Assembly: GCA_021775475.1 (NCBI GenBank)
Contig: JAJFHS010000018.1
Coordinates: 98,494 to 162,493, forward strand
DNA from: Hyphomicrobiales bacterium
GTDB taxonomy: Bacteria; Pseudomonadota; Alphaproteobacteria; Rhizobiales; JAJFHR01
DNA: 64,000 nt
Reading direction: 5' to 3'
A model generated the notes under the pieces. The model saw nothing but the letters and a program-made list of their open reading frames with translations, searched no databases and had not been told where the DNA came from. The position numbers were made by a program, and so were the translations under genes. Each line of letters starts with the position of its first letter. The first letter of the stretch is position 1. This document shows positions 10,190 through 17,905 of this stretch, piece by piece.

Positions 10190-12157
10190 ATGACGCATAC
10201 AACAGCACCATTTGGCACCTGGCCCTCACCGATAACGCCCGCGAGCGTGGCTGGAAACTCCCGACGATTTGGCGGCCTTCAAATAGGGCATGAGGCTGTC
10301 TACTGGACCGAAGGACGGCCTGAGGAGGCGGGCCGTAGCGTGATTGTGAAATGTGACGGCAATGGCCGCAAAACGGATCTGTTGCCACCTGAGTTTAGTG
10401 CTCGCTCGCGTGTTCATGAGTATGGCGGCGGTGAGTTTAGTGTCTGTAATGACAGGGTTTTCTTCATCAACGACCACGATCAGGATATTTATGAAGCTAT
10501 AGATGGCTGCGTGCCTCAACGCATTACCAATCGCTGTGACTGGCGGTTTTCGGATATGTGCTATGATCAGCACCGCAATCAGTTGTTTGCTATTGCCGAA
10601 CGTCACGATACCGATGACAGGTTGCCGATAAACCTGCTGATCTCTATTGCTTTGGATCAATCTTGTTTGGGCACGATTGCCATTGTTGCCGGGGGCTGCG
10701 ATTTTTACGCCAGCCCGCGCCTCAGTCCGTGTGGCAAGCAGCTTGCCTATCTGTGCTGGGGTTTGCCTCATATGCCGTGGGAGGCAGCGGAATTGTGGCT
10801 GACGAAATCTGATGCACAAGACCATTTTCCATCAGGTGAAAAAATTGCTGGCGGTGGGGGGGAGTGCGTCTTTCAGCCGCAATGGCACAGCGATGGTAGT
10901 CTGATTTTCATCTGGAATAAAAGCGGCTGGGGTAATCTGTATATTTTGCCGTCGGGTTGTTGCGGTGGCGAATCAGTGCCGCTGGTTAATAGCCCGGCAG
11001 AATTTGGCCAGCCCCAATGGGTGTTTGGTATGACGTCTTATGGCCTTGTTGGTGACGACCGGTTGATTGCCCGCTGCTTTAAGGACGGTGCCTTGCATCT
11101 GGGTGTTGTGGATATTCAAACGCGAAAAATGACACCGATAGATATTGCTTTGCACGATGTTGCGGGTATAGAGGCCCTTGTAGCCGATGACACGTGTGCC
11201 TGCATGATTGCGTCTTTCCATCACCGCCCGCCCGCCGTTTGCCGGTTGGATATTGCCAGTGGTGAATTTAGCATATTGCAGACAAGCTCAGATGTTTCGG
11301 TTGCGGAAGAAACCATTTCCGTTGGCGCTCCTGTGACATTTCTCTCAACCGATGGTGAGAAGTGTTACGGCATATATTACCCACCTGCCAATGAGCATTA
11401 CCGTGGTGAAGAAGATGAACTGCCACCGATGATTGTCTCGGCCCATGGCGGACCAACGGCGATGGCGGATCGCGGCCTGAAGTTAAAAATACAATATTGG
11501 ACCTCGCGCGGCTTTGCCTTTTTTGATGTGGATTACACCGGAAGTTTTGGCTATGGCGCTGATTATCGCCGTGCACTTGATGGTCATTGGGGCGTGCGCG
11601 ATGTGGAAGATGTTATCGCTGGTGCTTGTGGTCTGGCGGCGGCGGGAAAAGCTGATGCAAAGAGATTGCTGATTTCAGGCAGCAGTGCCGGGGGCTACAC
11701 GGTGTTGTCAGCGTTGGTCAACAGCGATGTGTTTGCTGCCGGTGCTGCATATTATGGTATCTCTGATATGTCAAAATTGCAGGAAACCACACATAAATTT
11801 GAGTACGGCTACATTGACACGCTAATGGGTACAACGCCGGATACCAGACCCAAAATTTTTGCGACAAGGTCTCCTATTTGTAATGCTGACAAGATTACGT
11901 CGCCGGTGATCTTTTTTCAGGGCGCCGATGATCGCGTTGTACCGCGCGAACAATCCAGAGCGATGGCCGAAAGCCTTGATAGAAATGGTGTGCCGGTGGT
12001 TTATGTTGAATTTGCGGGCGAGGGGCACGGTTTCAGGAACGCGCAAAATATTGAGGCTGCCCTGGAAAGCGAGTATGCTTTTTATGTTCGAATTCTGGGC
12101 ATAGCCGTTTCACACAAATTACCGGACTTGAAGATTTTGAATTTTGGGGGTGCGTAA
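10190..12157 (+). CDS. S9 family serine peptidase (prolyl oligopeptidase / acylaminoacyl peptidase type)
   Basis: Cytoplasmic peptidase with an N-terminal beta-propeller region (residues 1-390, WD/TolB-like repeats) and a C-terminal alpha/beta-hydrolase domain. The catalytic triad is visible: Ser499 in GSSAGGY, Asp580 or 581 in GADDRVVP and His613 in GEGHGF. Length 655 aa is normal for the bacterial dipeptidyl-aminopeptidase/acylaminoacyl-peptidase group, which removes residues from short or acylated peptides. No signal peptide is seen. The ATG at 10190 is close to the divergent intergenic region. The next gene begins 2 bp after its stop, so the two are an operon. Confidence 0.9.
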   Translation: MTHTTAPFGTWPSPITPASVAGNSRRFGGLQIGHEAVYWTEGRPEEAGRSVIVKCDGNGRKTDLLPPEFSARSRVHEYGGGEFSVCNDRVFFINDHDQDIYEAIDGCVPQRITNRCDWRFSDMCYDQHRNQLFAIAERHDTDDRLPINLLISIALDQSCLGTIAIVAGGCDFYASPRLSPCGKQLAYLCWGLPHMPWEAAELWLTKSDAQDHFPSGEKIAGGGGECVFQPQWHSDGSLIFIWNKSGWGNLYILPSGCCGGESVPLVNSPAEFGQPQWVFGMTSYGLVGDDRLIARCFKDGALHLGVVDIQTRKMTPIDIALHDVAGIEALVADDTCACMIASFHHRPPAVCRLDIASGEFSILQTSSDVSVAEETISVGAPVTFLSTDGEKCYGIYYPPANEHYRGEEDELPPMIVSAHGGPTAMADRGLKLKIQYWTSRGFAFFDVDYTGSFGYGADYRRALDGHWGVRDVEDVIAGACGLAAAGKADAKRLLISGSSAGGYTVLSALVNSDVFAAGAAYYGISDMSKLQETTHKFEYGYIDTLMGTTPDTRPKIFATRSPICNADKITSPVIFFQGADDRVVPREQSRAMAESLDRNGVPVVYVEFAGEGHGFRNAQNIEAALESEYAFYVRILGIAVSHKLPDLKILNFGGA

Positions 12158-12159
12158 AT

Positions 12160-13221
12160 ATGGAATTTAAGAGTGATAATGCGTCAGGTGTACCTCATGT
12201 GATGTTTGAGGCCATGGTCCGCGCCAATGAAGGTGCGGTGACCGCTTATGGTGATGATCCGTGGACAAAGCAGGTTGAAAAAAAGTTTTCGGAAATTTTT
12301 GAACGCGACGTAGTTGTCTCGATTGTATCCACCGGCACGGCGGCAAATTCTCTGGGGCTTGCGCTTTATTCGCCACCGTGGGGCGGTGTTGTCTGCCATC
12401 ATGAAAGCCACATTATGGTGGATGAATGTGCTGCACCTGAGTTTTATTCCGGTGGGGTAAAGCTCATTGGCGTCGAGGGTGAGCAGGGTAAGATGACACC
12501 TGAAAGCGTTAATGATGCGCTCTATTATATGGCCAAGGGTGATCAGCATTCTATTCAGCCTTCGGTTTTAAGCCTGACCCAGATAACCGAAGCCGGGACA
12601 GTTTATTCGCTCGAAGAAATCAGGGCATTGAGTGATGTGGCGGCATCGCGGGACTTAAAAATGCATATGGATGGCGCACGCTTTGGCAATGCGCTGATGG
12701 CGCTGGGGTGCAGCCCGGCTGACATGACGTGGAAATCCGGTATTGATGTTTTGAGTTTTGGTGCTACCAAAGGCGGGGCACTGGCGGCTGAGGCGGTAAT
12801 TCTGTTTGACGCTAAAAAGGCTGATGAATTGATGTACCGGCGCAAACGTGGCGGTCATCTTTTGTCAAAAAGCCGGTTTGCCGCGGCCCAGTTAATGGCC
12901 TATCTTGATGATGATCTGTGGCTTAAATGTGCAGCACACGCCAACGCCATGGCAGCGCGGCTGGCTCAGGGCATAAGTCAGTCGAACAAGTTGCGTCATG
13001 CCTTCGATGTCGATGCCAACATGCAATTTATCATCATGACGATAGCCGTGCACGAATGGCTGCAATCAGCCGGTGCCCACTATTACCTCTGGCCTGGCCG
13101 CGGTCCGCGCGGAACCGGGGCCAAACGCGATGACGAAGTTATTTCACGCTTCGTCTGCGGGTTTGCCACCACGCAGGAAGAAGTCGACGAATTTGTCGCC
13201 GTTGTCGGCCTGCTGGGGTAG
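12160..13221 (+). CDS. PLP-dependent beta-eliminating lyase, low-specificity L-threonine aldolase type
   Basis: Fold-type I PLP enzyme, 353 aa, matching the threonine aldolase/aromatic beta-eliminating lyase family that cleaves L-threonine or L-allo-threonine to glycine and acetaldehyde. The PLP-binding Lys204 sits in SFGATKGGA, the Asp that contacts the PLP ring in HMDGARFGNA, and the N-terminal SDNASGVPHVMFEA block is typical. It is translationally close to the S9 peptidase, suggesting amino-acid salvage. Exact substrate stereochemistry cannot be read from the sequence. Confidence 0.88.
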   Translation: MEFKSDNASGVPHVMFEAMVRANEGAVTAYGDDPWTKQVEKKFSEIFERDVVVSIVSTGTAANSLGLALYSPPWGGVVCHHESHIMVDECAAPEFYSGGVKLIGVEGEQGKMTPESVNDALYYMAKGDQHSIQPSVLSLTQITEAGTVYSLEEIRALSDVAASRDLKMHMDGARFGNALMALGCSPADMTWKSGIDVLSFGATKGGALAAEAVILFDAKKADELMYRRKRGGHLLSKSRFAAAQLMAYLDDDLWLKCAAHANAMAARLAQGISQSNKLRHAFDVDANMQFIIMTIAVHEWLQSAGAHYYLWPGRGPRGTGAKRDDEVISRFVCGFATTQEEVDEFVAVVGLLG

Positions 13222-13350
13222 AGGGCAATTCGCTCCTTTTTCAAGTGATGAAGGCTAAATATCTGTAGCCAAAACCATGAGGATGGCGACAGCATCGGCT
13301 CGTTTTCGATTATATGTTGCATTTGAATATCCCATGGTCATTGTGGTTCA

Positions 13351-14112
13351 ATGGATTACTGGGTAGTGATATTTTTGTTCGGCGCAGGTCTGGCTGGAGG
13401 TGGCCTCAGCGCTGTTGCAGGCGGAGCCTCATTTTTTACTTTCCCGGCATTGATCCTTTTGGGGTTGTCGCCACTTGTGGCCAATGCAACAAATTTTGTG
13501 GCGCTGGTTCCAAGCAATATGGCTGCTTTACCGGCATTTCGCAGTGAACTGAGGCAACTTGGCCGCTCGATTTTGATCCCGGTTTTTGTGGGAAGTGTCG
13601 GTGGGCTGACCGGGGCACTGATCTTAATTAATCTGGGGGGAGGGTTTTTCGCCATCGCCGTACCCTATCTGATGGGCGCGGCAACCATACTTTATGCAGT
13701 GGCTCCTCATATCCGAAAAGCTATTAGCCATATTCACCGGGCGGATGGAAACCGTAATTCTCCTGGCGTAATGTTTTTGCTTTTCGTCCTTTCGATTTAT
13801 GGCGGTTATTTTGGTGCCGGATTGGGTCAGATTGTTATGGCCGCTCTGATTTTGAATGGGTATGACGATTTTCACATAACAAATGCGCTGAAGAATGCGG
13901 TGATCTCTGCCATCAGTATTTTCTCAGTGCTGGTTTACGGCTTGAGCGATACAGTTTCGTGGTCACATGCCCTGATCATGATGGCGGGCGCAATTATCGG
14001 CGGATATTCAGGCGGCGCGGTTTCAAAGCACATCCCGCAAAAAGCGCTGCGGTCTGGCGTGATAGTATTCGGCACATTTTTGACCATCTACTATTTTGTT
14101 TCCGGTGTTTAG
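13351..14112 (+). CDS. TSUP (TauE/SafE) family membrane transporter
   Basis: Polytopic inner-membrane protein of 253 aa with about eight hydrophobic segments. It belongs to the sulfite exporter TauE/SafE (TSUP, formerly DUF81) family. The two duplicated motifs are recognisable: GGGLSAVAGGASFFTFPAL and GGYFGAGLGQIVMAALIL. Family members export sulfite, sulfoacetate and other small organosulfur or carboxylate anions; the substrate here is unknown. It is separated by 130 bp from the aldolase and may have its own promoter. The start is uncertain because no good RBS precedes it. Confidence 0.85.
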   Translation: MDYWVVIFLFGAGLAGGGLSAVAGGASFFTFPALILLGLSPLVANATNFVALVPSNMAALPAFRSELRQLGRSILIPVFVGSVGGLTGALILINLGGGFFAIAVPYLMGAATILYAVAPHIRKAISHIHRADGNRNSPGVMFLLFVLSIYGGYFGAGLGQIVMAALILNGYDDFHITNALKNAVISAISIFSVLVYGLSDTVSWSHALIMMAGAIIGGYSGGAVSKHIPQKALRSGVIVFGTFLTIYYFVSGV

Positions 14113-14147
14113 CTTGAAAGCTGTAAAAATGTTGAGTTTTGCGACTG

Positions 14148-14408
14148 TCAGTTTTGATCCCATGGCTGGCGGCTATCTTCATAAACCTCGTGATCTGGCA
14201 TGAATACTGTTGGATCGTCGAGAGAACCTGCGGTGATGAATATGCAATCTGACTTCAGCGTCGTGGTTTTATATATTGGTGAACCGCAATCGCCGCAAAA
14301 GCCGAGCGTCAGGTCATTGCCCATATCTGATTGCCATTGGTGGGTTTTAAGGGGCCCCGAAAATGACACAACCTGACAGTTGACAACAGCTTGTGCACTG
14401 TACCACAA
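14148..14408 (-). pseudogene. Remnant of a GFA/CENP-V zinc-domain protein
   Basis: The 86 codons match only the C-terminal two thirds of the GFA (glutathione-dependent formaldehyde-activating-like) domain. The second zinc pair is kept (GFCGDCGSPIYK), but the N-terminal GxCxCG and CHCxxC metal ligands are missing. The only available start is a TTG lying inside the T-run of the hsp20 terminator, so the fragment is very unlikely to be translated. I read it as a 5'-truncated gene. Confidence 0.65.
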
Positions 14409-14434
14409 AAAAGGACGCCGCTTTCGCGACGCCC
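14407..14434 (-). terminator. Intrinsic terminator of hsp20
   Basis: On the minus strand a 9-bp stem (gggcgtcgc / gcggcgtcc, two G-U pairs) closes a GAAA tetraloop. Six T follow directly. It lies about 30 bp after the hsp20 stop codon. Confidence 0.85.
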
Positions 14435-14465
14435 TTCTTTTTGAATATCGGGGTTTAAATCTGCG

Positions 14466-14924
14466 TTATGCAGCTTTTTTGCCAATTACCTTGGGCTTGG
14501 TTGTTTTGCCTGCGGTAATTTCAATGGAGCGGGGCTTCATTGTTTCTGGCAGTTCACGCTTTAGGTCCACGTGCAGCAAGCCGTTGTCGAGGCTGGCGCC
14601 GGTGACTTCGACGTGGTCTGCAAGCCTGAATTGACGCTCGAAGTTGCGTGCAGCAATGCCCTGATGCAGGAATTCGGACGAGGTTTCTTCGACCTTCTCG
14701 CCGGTGATGGTCAGGGACTGTTCCTTGGTTTCAATATTGATGTCCTCTTCACTGAAACCGGCAACCGCCATGGTAATGCGGTAGGCGTTTTCCGAGAGCA
14801 GTTCAATATTGTAGGGTGGGTATGACGTTGTACCGGCATCCTGGTTGGAGGCAGTCTCCAGCAGGGAGGCAAGGCGGTCAAAACCGATGGACGATCTGTA
14901 TAGGGGGGTTAGGTCAAAATGCAT
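14466..14924 (-). CDS. Small heat shock protein, Hsp20/IbpA family
   Basis: ATP-independent holdase of 152 aa. The alpha-crystallin domain (about residues 38-130) is intact: YPPYNIELLSENAYRITMAVAGFSEEDI, the LTITGEK beta strand, and the GIAARNFERQFRLADHVEV and LLHVDLKRELPE blocks. The N-terminal Hsp20 signature (MHFDLTPLYRSSIGFDRL) is typical of rhizobial and other alphaproteobacterial IbpA-like proteins. Control is unusually readable: a sigma-32 promoter and a ROSE-type RNA thermometer precede it and a strong terminator follows. It is monocistronic. Confidence 0.95.
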   Translation of the reverse strand: MHFDLTPLYRSSIGFDRLASLLETASNQDAGTTSYPPYNIELLSENAYRITMAVAGFSEEDINIETKEQSLTITGEKVEETSSEFLHQGIAARNFERQFRLADHVEVTGASLDNGLLHVDLKRELPETMKPRSIEITAGKTTKPKVIGKKAA

Positions 14925-14929
14925 GGTTT

Positions 14930-14979
14930 ACATCCTTTCATAAGCGATGTTGTATTTTGTCTGCCGCGAGCGGCCAGAC
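14930..14979 (-). promoter_or_regulatory. ROSE-type RNA thermometer in the hsp20 5' UTR
   Basis: In the minus-strand leader, CAUCGCU pairs with AGGAUG across a 6-nt loop. This sequesters the AGGA Shine-Dalgarno and leaves one bulged G. The anti-SD UCGCU fits the ROSE consensus U(U/C)GCU opposite AGGA, and the bulged G corresponds to the G known to set melting in ROSE elements. A stable upstream hairpin (gtctg..cagac, 14959-14979) precedes it, as in multi-hairpin ROSE leaders. Translation should rise when the weak SD helix melts. Confidence 0.8.
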
Positions 14980-15021
14980 GGTTCAGTAAATATGGACCCG
15001 AGACTGGCATCCATGTCTTAA

Positions 15022-15049
15022 ATATGGGGGGTGGATTTTTGGTTTCAAG
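15022..15049 (-). promoter_or_regulatory. Sigma-32 (RpoH) heat-shock promoter of hsp20
   Basis: On the minus strand CTTGAAA (15049-15043) is followed after 13 nt by CCCCATAT (15029-15022). This is a full match to the RpoH consensus, placed about 100 nt upstream of the hsp20 start. Confidence 0.85.
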
Positions 15050-15251
15050 AATTTTTTTCAGGAAAAAAGTAGAAAATTTAAATTTTAATTGGCGATTTTC
15101 AGCCGATTTTACTTCGAAAATCTCAGTTTTTGCCAGATGAACCGAATATGAACAAGGCCTTCTGCTTTGGTTCAGGTGGCTCACTTTATGGTTGGTCTCA
15201 AGTTGCTGAGGACATCGGGTCCCACGTTGCAACTGAAACAGGAGACGAACG

Positions 15252-15773
15252 ATGAAAAAGACACTTATTGCTCTCACAGCCCTGGTTGCAGCCACAGTTG
15301 GTTTTCAAGCCCAGGCCGAGGCCGGTCATTATCGCAACAATAATTCAGGCGTTCAGTTTGAATTGCAGCTTGGTAATGGCTCAGGACTGACAATCGGCAA
15401 CGGTTTTACCCGGGTACATCAGCCCTACGGCTACAATTCAAGACGCCACAGACCTAATGTTGATCGTTATGGTTATAAAAAACCATACAAGTATAACCGA
15501 GGTTACGGCTATCAGCGGCCATATGTTTGTAACATCGCTGGAAAACGCGCCGTCAGGCGTTCCCTTCGGGCCCGCGGGTTCTACGATATCCGCCGCATCC
15601 GCCAGCGTGGCAAGATTTATAAGGCCAAAGCTACCTCACCGCGCGGATACCGGGTCAAACTGAAAGTTAACGGATGCAACCTGCGCATCGTAAAACGCAA
15701 AATTATTCGCAATTATTCTCCCGCTTATTCCCCCGGTTATTCTTACGGCAATGCCTGGAGAACCTACTGGTAG
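15252..15773 (+). CDS. Secreted Tyr/Gly/Arg-rich basic protein, unknown function
   Basis: Signal peptide MKKTLIALTALVAATVGFQAQAEA is cleaved near AEA|GH. The mature part has a low-complexity middle rich in Tyr, Gly, Arg, Asn and Pro (residues 55-95). It is followed by a folded-looking segment, AVRRSLRARGFYDIRRIRQRGKIYKAKA and onward, that resembles small PepSY-like or DUF beta-alpha folds of rhizobial periplasmic proteins. Two cysteines (VCNIAG and NGCNL) could form a disulfide. The C-terminus is again Tyr/Pro/Ser repeats. RBS ggagacgaacg is good. It is very basic, so binding to anionic envelope polymers or nucleic acid is possible but unproven. Confidence 0.75.
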   Translation: MKKTLIALTALVAATVGFQAQAEAGHYRNNNSGVQFELQLGNGSGLTIGNGFTRVHQPYGYNSRRHRPNVDRYGYKKPYKYNRGYGYQRPYVCNIAGKRAVRRSLRARGFYDIRRIRQRGKIYKAKATSPRGYRVKLKVNGCNLRIVKRKIIRNYSPAYSPGYSYGNAWRTYW

Positions 15774-15795
15774 GTTTTAGCCGACCAAAGATCGA

Positions 15796-15834
15796 CAAAA
15801 ACAGGAGCCATTTTTTAAAGGGTTCCTGTTTTTG
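15796..15834 (+). terminator. Intrinsic terminator after the secreted basic protein
   Basis: A 14-bp stem (caaaaacaggagcc / ggttcctgtttttg, one G-U pair) encloses an 11-nt loop. The T-rich side is at the 3' end, within 60 bp of the upstream stop. Confidence 0.8.
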
Positions 15835-15921
15835 TTGCCGAGTCAGGTTCCATTAAGCCCGGCGAACTATAATGATCTGCTGGATCATCACACACGCAAA
15901 CATTGAGCTTCGAGCCTGATT

Positions 15922-16866
15922 ATGGATCTTGTTAAAACCAACAAAAACCCGACACCCAGAGGGGCGCAGGCGGGATTTTTTGAAGCTCGCGACGGGGTGC
16001 GTTTGCGCTATGCCACCTGGCCTGCGCGTCATGGCACCAGCCGTGGCACGGTGTGTCTGTTTACCGGTCGTGGTGAATTTATAGAAAAGTATTTCGAGGT
16101 TATAAAAGAACTGCTGGATCGCGGGTTTTCGGTGGCTGCGATGGATTGGCGCGGCCAGGGCCGCTCACCACGGGTGCTGGAAAATCCTCGCAAGGGTCAC
16201 ATTGAAAATTTTGATCAGTATTATGGCGATCTGGTGACCTTCGTCGAGACCGTGGTCCTGCCCGAATGTGCGCCGCCGTTTTTTGTTTTGGCCCATTCGA
16301 TGGGGGCCAGTATTGTGTTGAAATCACTGTACCATCGTGAGTGGTTTAACCGGGCAGTACTGGTGTCACCGATGATCGGGTTTCCCACCCGCTGGGTTTT
16401 GAACAAAACACTGACAACGCTGGTAGGTGCAGCGGTTAGTCTGGGGTTTAAAGGTTCATTTATTCCCGGCGGCAAGAGCCGATCGGTGGAAGAAAGAGAA
16501 TTTGCAAATAACCGGCTGACCTCTGATTTTAACCGGTTTGAGCGCACACGGGCAATCCTCAACTCTGACCCGACGCTTGGGCTGGGCTCACCGACTTTTG
16601 GCTGGGTTTCAGCCGCCCTGGATCATATGAAGGATCTGCAACAGGATAGTTTTGGCAAGTCTGTGCTGGTGCCGAGCCTGATTGTTGCTGGCGGCCATGA
16701 GCAGGTTGTCTCATACCTGGCAATAGAAACCCTGTGTCGCAAAATGCCCAATGGCGCTCTGGTGACGATCGATGGTGCGCGTCATGAAATTATGATGGAG
16801 CGCGATATCTACCGCCAGCAACTGTGGGCTGCTTTTGATGCCTTTGTTCCCGGTGGTGGTGTTTGA
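15922..16866 (+). CDS. Alpha/beta hydrolase, lysophospholipase/monoacylglycerol-lipase (PldB) type
   Basis: 314-aa serine hydrolase of the Hydrolase_4 group. The nucleophile motif AHSMGAS lies at about residue 120. The oxyanion region is CLFTGRGEFIEKYFEV and the conserved MDWRGQGRS follows. A C-terminal GARHEIMMERD supplies the catalytic His. Rhizobial homologues are annotated as lysophospholipase L2. No signal peptide is seen. It stands alone on the plus strand and converges on the inositol-phosphatase gene 11 bp away. Confidence 0.85.
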   Translation: MDLVKTNKNPTPRGAQAGFFEARDGVRLRYATWPARHGTSRGTVCLFTGRGEFIEKYFEVIKELLDRGFSVAAMDWRGQGRSPRVLENPRKGHIENFDQYYGDLVTFVETVVLPECAPPFFVLAHSMGASIVLKSLYHREWFNRAVLVSPMIGFPTRWVLNKTLTTLVGAAVSLGFKGSFIPGGKSRSVEEREFANNRLTSDFNRFERTRAILNSDPTLGLGSPTFGWVSAALDHMKDLQQDSFGKSVLVPSLIVAGGHEQVVSYLAIETLCRKMPNGALVTIDGARHEIMMERDIYRQQLWAAFDAFVPGGGV

Positions 16867-16877
16867 ACTAAGCACTT

Positions 16878-17693
16878 TTATCCTTGTAACAATTCGACAG
16901 CTGCCGCGTGCAATTCCCGGCATCCAGCCGCGATTATTCTGCCGCCATCACTGGCTGGATTGCCTTCCCAGGTGGTGATAATGCCGCCGGCGTTTTCTAC
17001 AATGGGGACCATGGCCGCAATGTCATAAGCATTGAGGTTGGTTTCCACCACCAGATCAAGCTGGCCGGCTGCCACCATGGCGTAGAGATAGCAATCGCCG
17101 CCAAAGCGGGTCAGTCTTACCGCATTCCTTACCCGCTCAAAGGCTGATATATCATCGCCCTGGTCAAATATCTCCGGTGCTGTACTGCCCATCAGCGCCT
17201 CGCTTAAACTGGTGCACTGGCGGGTTTTGATCACAGTTTGATGCCCGTTTTTGAGCACAATAGAGCCCTGTGGCGAGCCCATAAAAAGTTCCCCGATGTA
17301 GGGCTGGTTCATGGCACCCATTAAAGCTTCACCCTTAAACGTCAGGCCGATCAGAGTTCCCCACAAAGGGATGCCGGAAATAAACGAGCGTGTGCCGTCG
17401 ATGGGATCAAGCACCCAGCAATAAGGAGATGTGCCTGATTTTTTGCCAAACTCCTCGCCAAAAATTGCATCGTCAGGATAGGTCTCTTCAATCATCTTGC
17501 GGATAATCTGTTCACCGGCGCGATCCGCTTCCGTCACCGGGTCAAACCGGCCCTGGCCGTGCTTGTGATCAATGGTCAAGGTTGAGCGAAAATACGGAAG
17601 GATGACGGCAGCACTTGCTTGCGCTGCCGAAACGATAAAAGCCAGACGGCCTTCGATTTCTTTTTTACCGGGTTGGGAGAGGGATGTGGACAT
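16878..17693 (-). CDS. Inositol monophosphatase family enzyme, probable histidinol-phosphatase
   Basis: Li+-sensitive, Mg2+-dependent phosphatase family, 271 aa. Metal-binding motifs are present: GEEFG (about residue 100), WVLDPIDGTRSFISG (motif A, DPIDGT) and the C-terminal NAYDIAAMVPIVENAGG (motif B). The RSFISGIPLWGTLIGL sequence is closer to the HisN-type histidinol-phosphatases of alphaproteobacteria than to SuhB proper. The gene order with N-formylglutamate amidohydrolase, cpdR and tRNA-Val is one I associate with rhizobia. A suhB-type sRNA is encoded divergently just upstream. Confidence 0.85.
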   Translation of the reverse strand: MSTSLSQPGKKEIEGRLAFIVSAAQASAAVILPYFRSTLTIDHKHGQGRFDPVTEADRAGEQIIRKMIEETYPDDAIFGEEFGKKSGTSPYCWVLDPIDGTRSFISGIPLWGTLIGLTFKGEALMGAMNQPYIGELFMGSPQGSIVLKNGHQTVIKTRQCTSLSEALMGSTAPEIFDQGDDISAFERVRNAVRLTRFGGDCYLYAMVAAGQLDLVVETNLNAYDIAAMVPIVENAGGIITTWEGNPASDGGRIIAAGCRELHAAAVELLQG

Positions 17694-17769
17694 AGGTGAT
17701 TTAAGCTACTTTAAAATAATTTTGAATTTGTGCTTGATTTTTGTGCGGCGCACACTTAATTATATTGCA

Positions 17770-17869
17770 TCGCAGTATGATTGTTCGCAATCATCACTGC
17801 TGCCCTTTATTGGGCGTTTCCTCCCTAGACTTGGGCCGCTCGAATTTTTGTTTGAGCGGCCCTTTTTTT
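17770..17869 (+). ncRNA. suhB/mmgR-type (alpha-r8) small regulatory RNA
   Basis: This lies in a 212-bp gap and is divergent from the inositol-phosphatase gene. There is a strong 5' hairpin (gcagt..actgc outer pairs, atgattg-UUCG-caatcat inner), then gccc-tttatt-gggc, then an unpaired UUUCCUCCCU. A GC terminator stem follows (gggccgctc / gagcggccc) with seven U. The C-rich anti-Shine-Dalgarno-like core next to the terminator and the position beside a suhB-like gene are the hallmarks of Rfam suhB (mmgR of Sinorhizobium meliloti), an Hfq-associated sRNA linked to carbon/nitrogen control. The 5' end is estimated; a loose promoter (TTGATT, AT-rich -10) precedes it. Confidence 0.75.
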
Positions 17870-17905
17870 ATGTGTTCCAATTTTGGTCCTTTGGTATCAT
17901 CGAGA

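Noticed and set aside
17833-17869. Reading this hairpin as the terminator of the minus-strand amidohydrolase gene
   Set aside because: The T-run is on the plus strand only; minus-strand readers would meet A before and no T after the stem.
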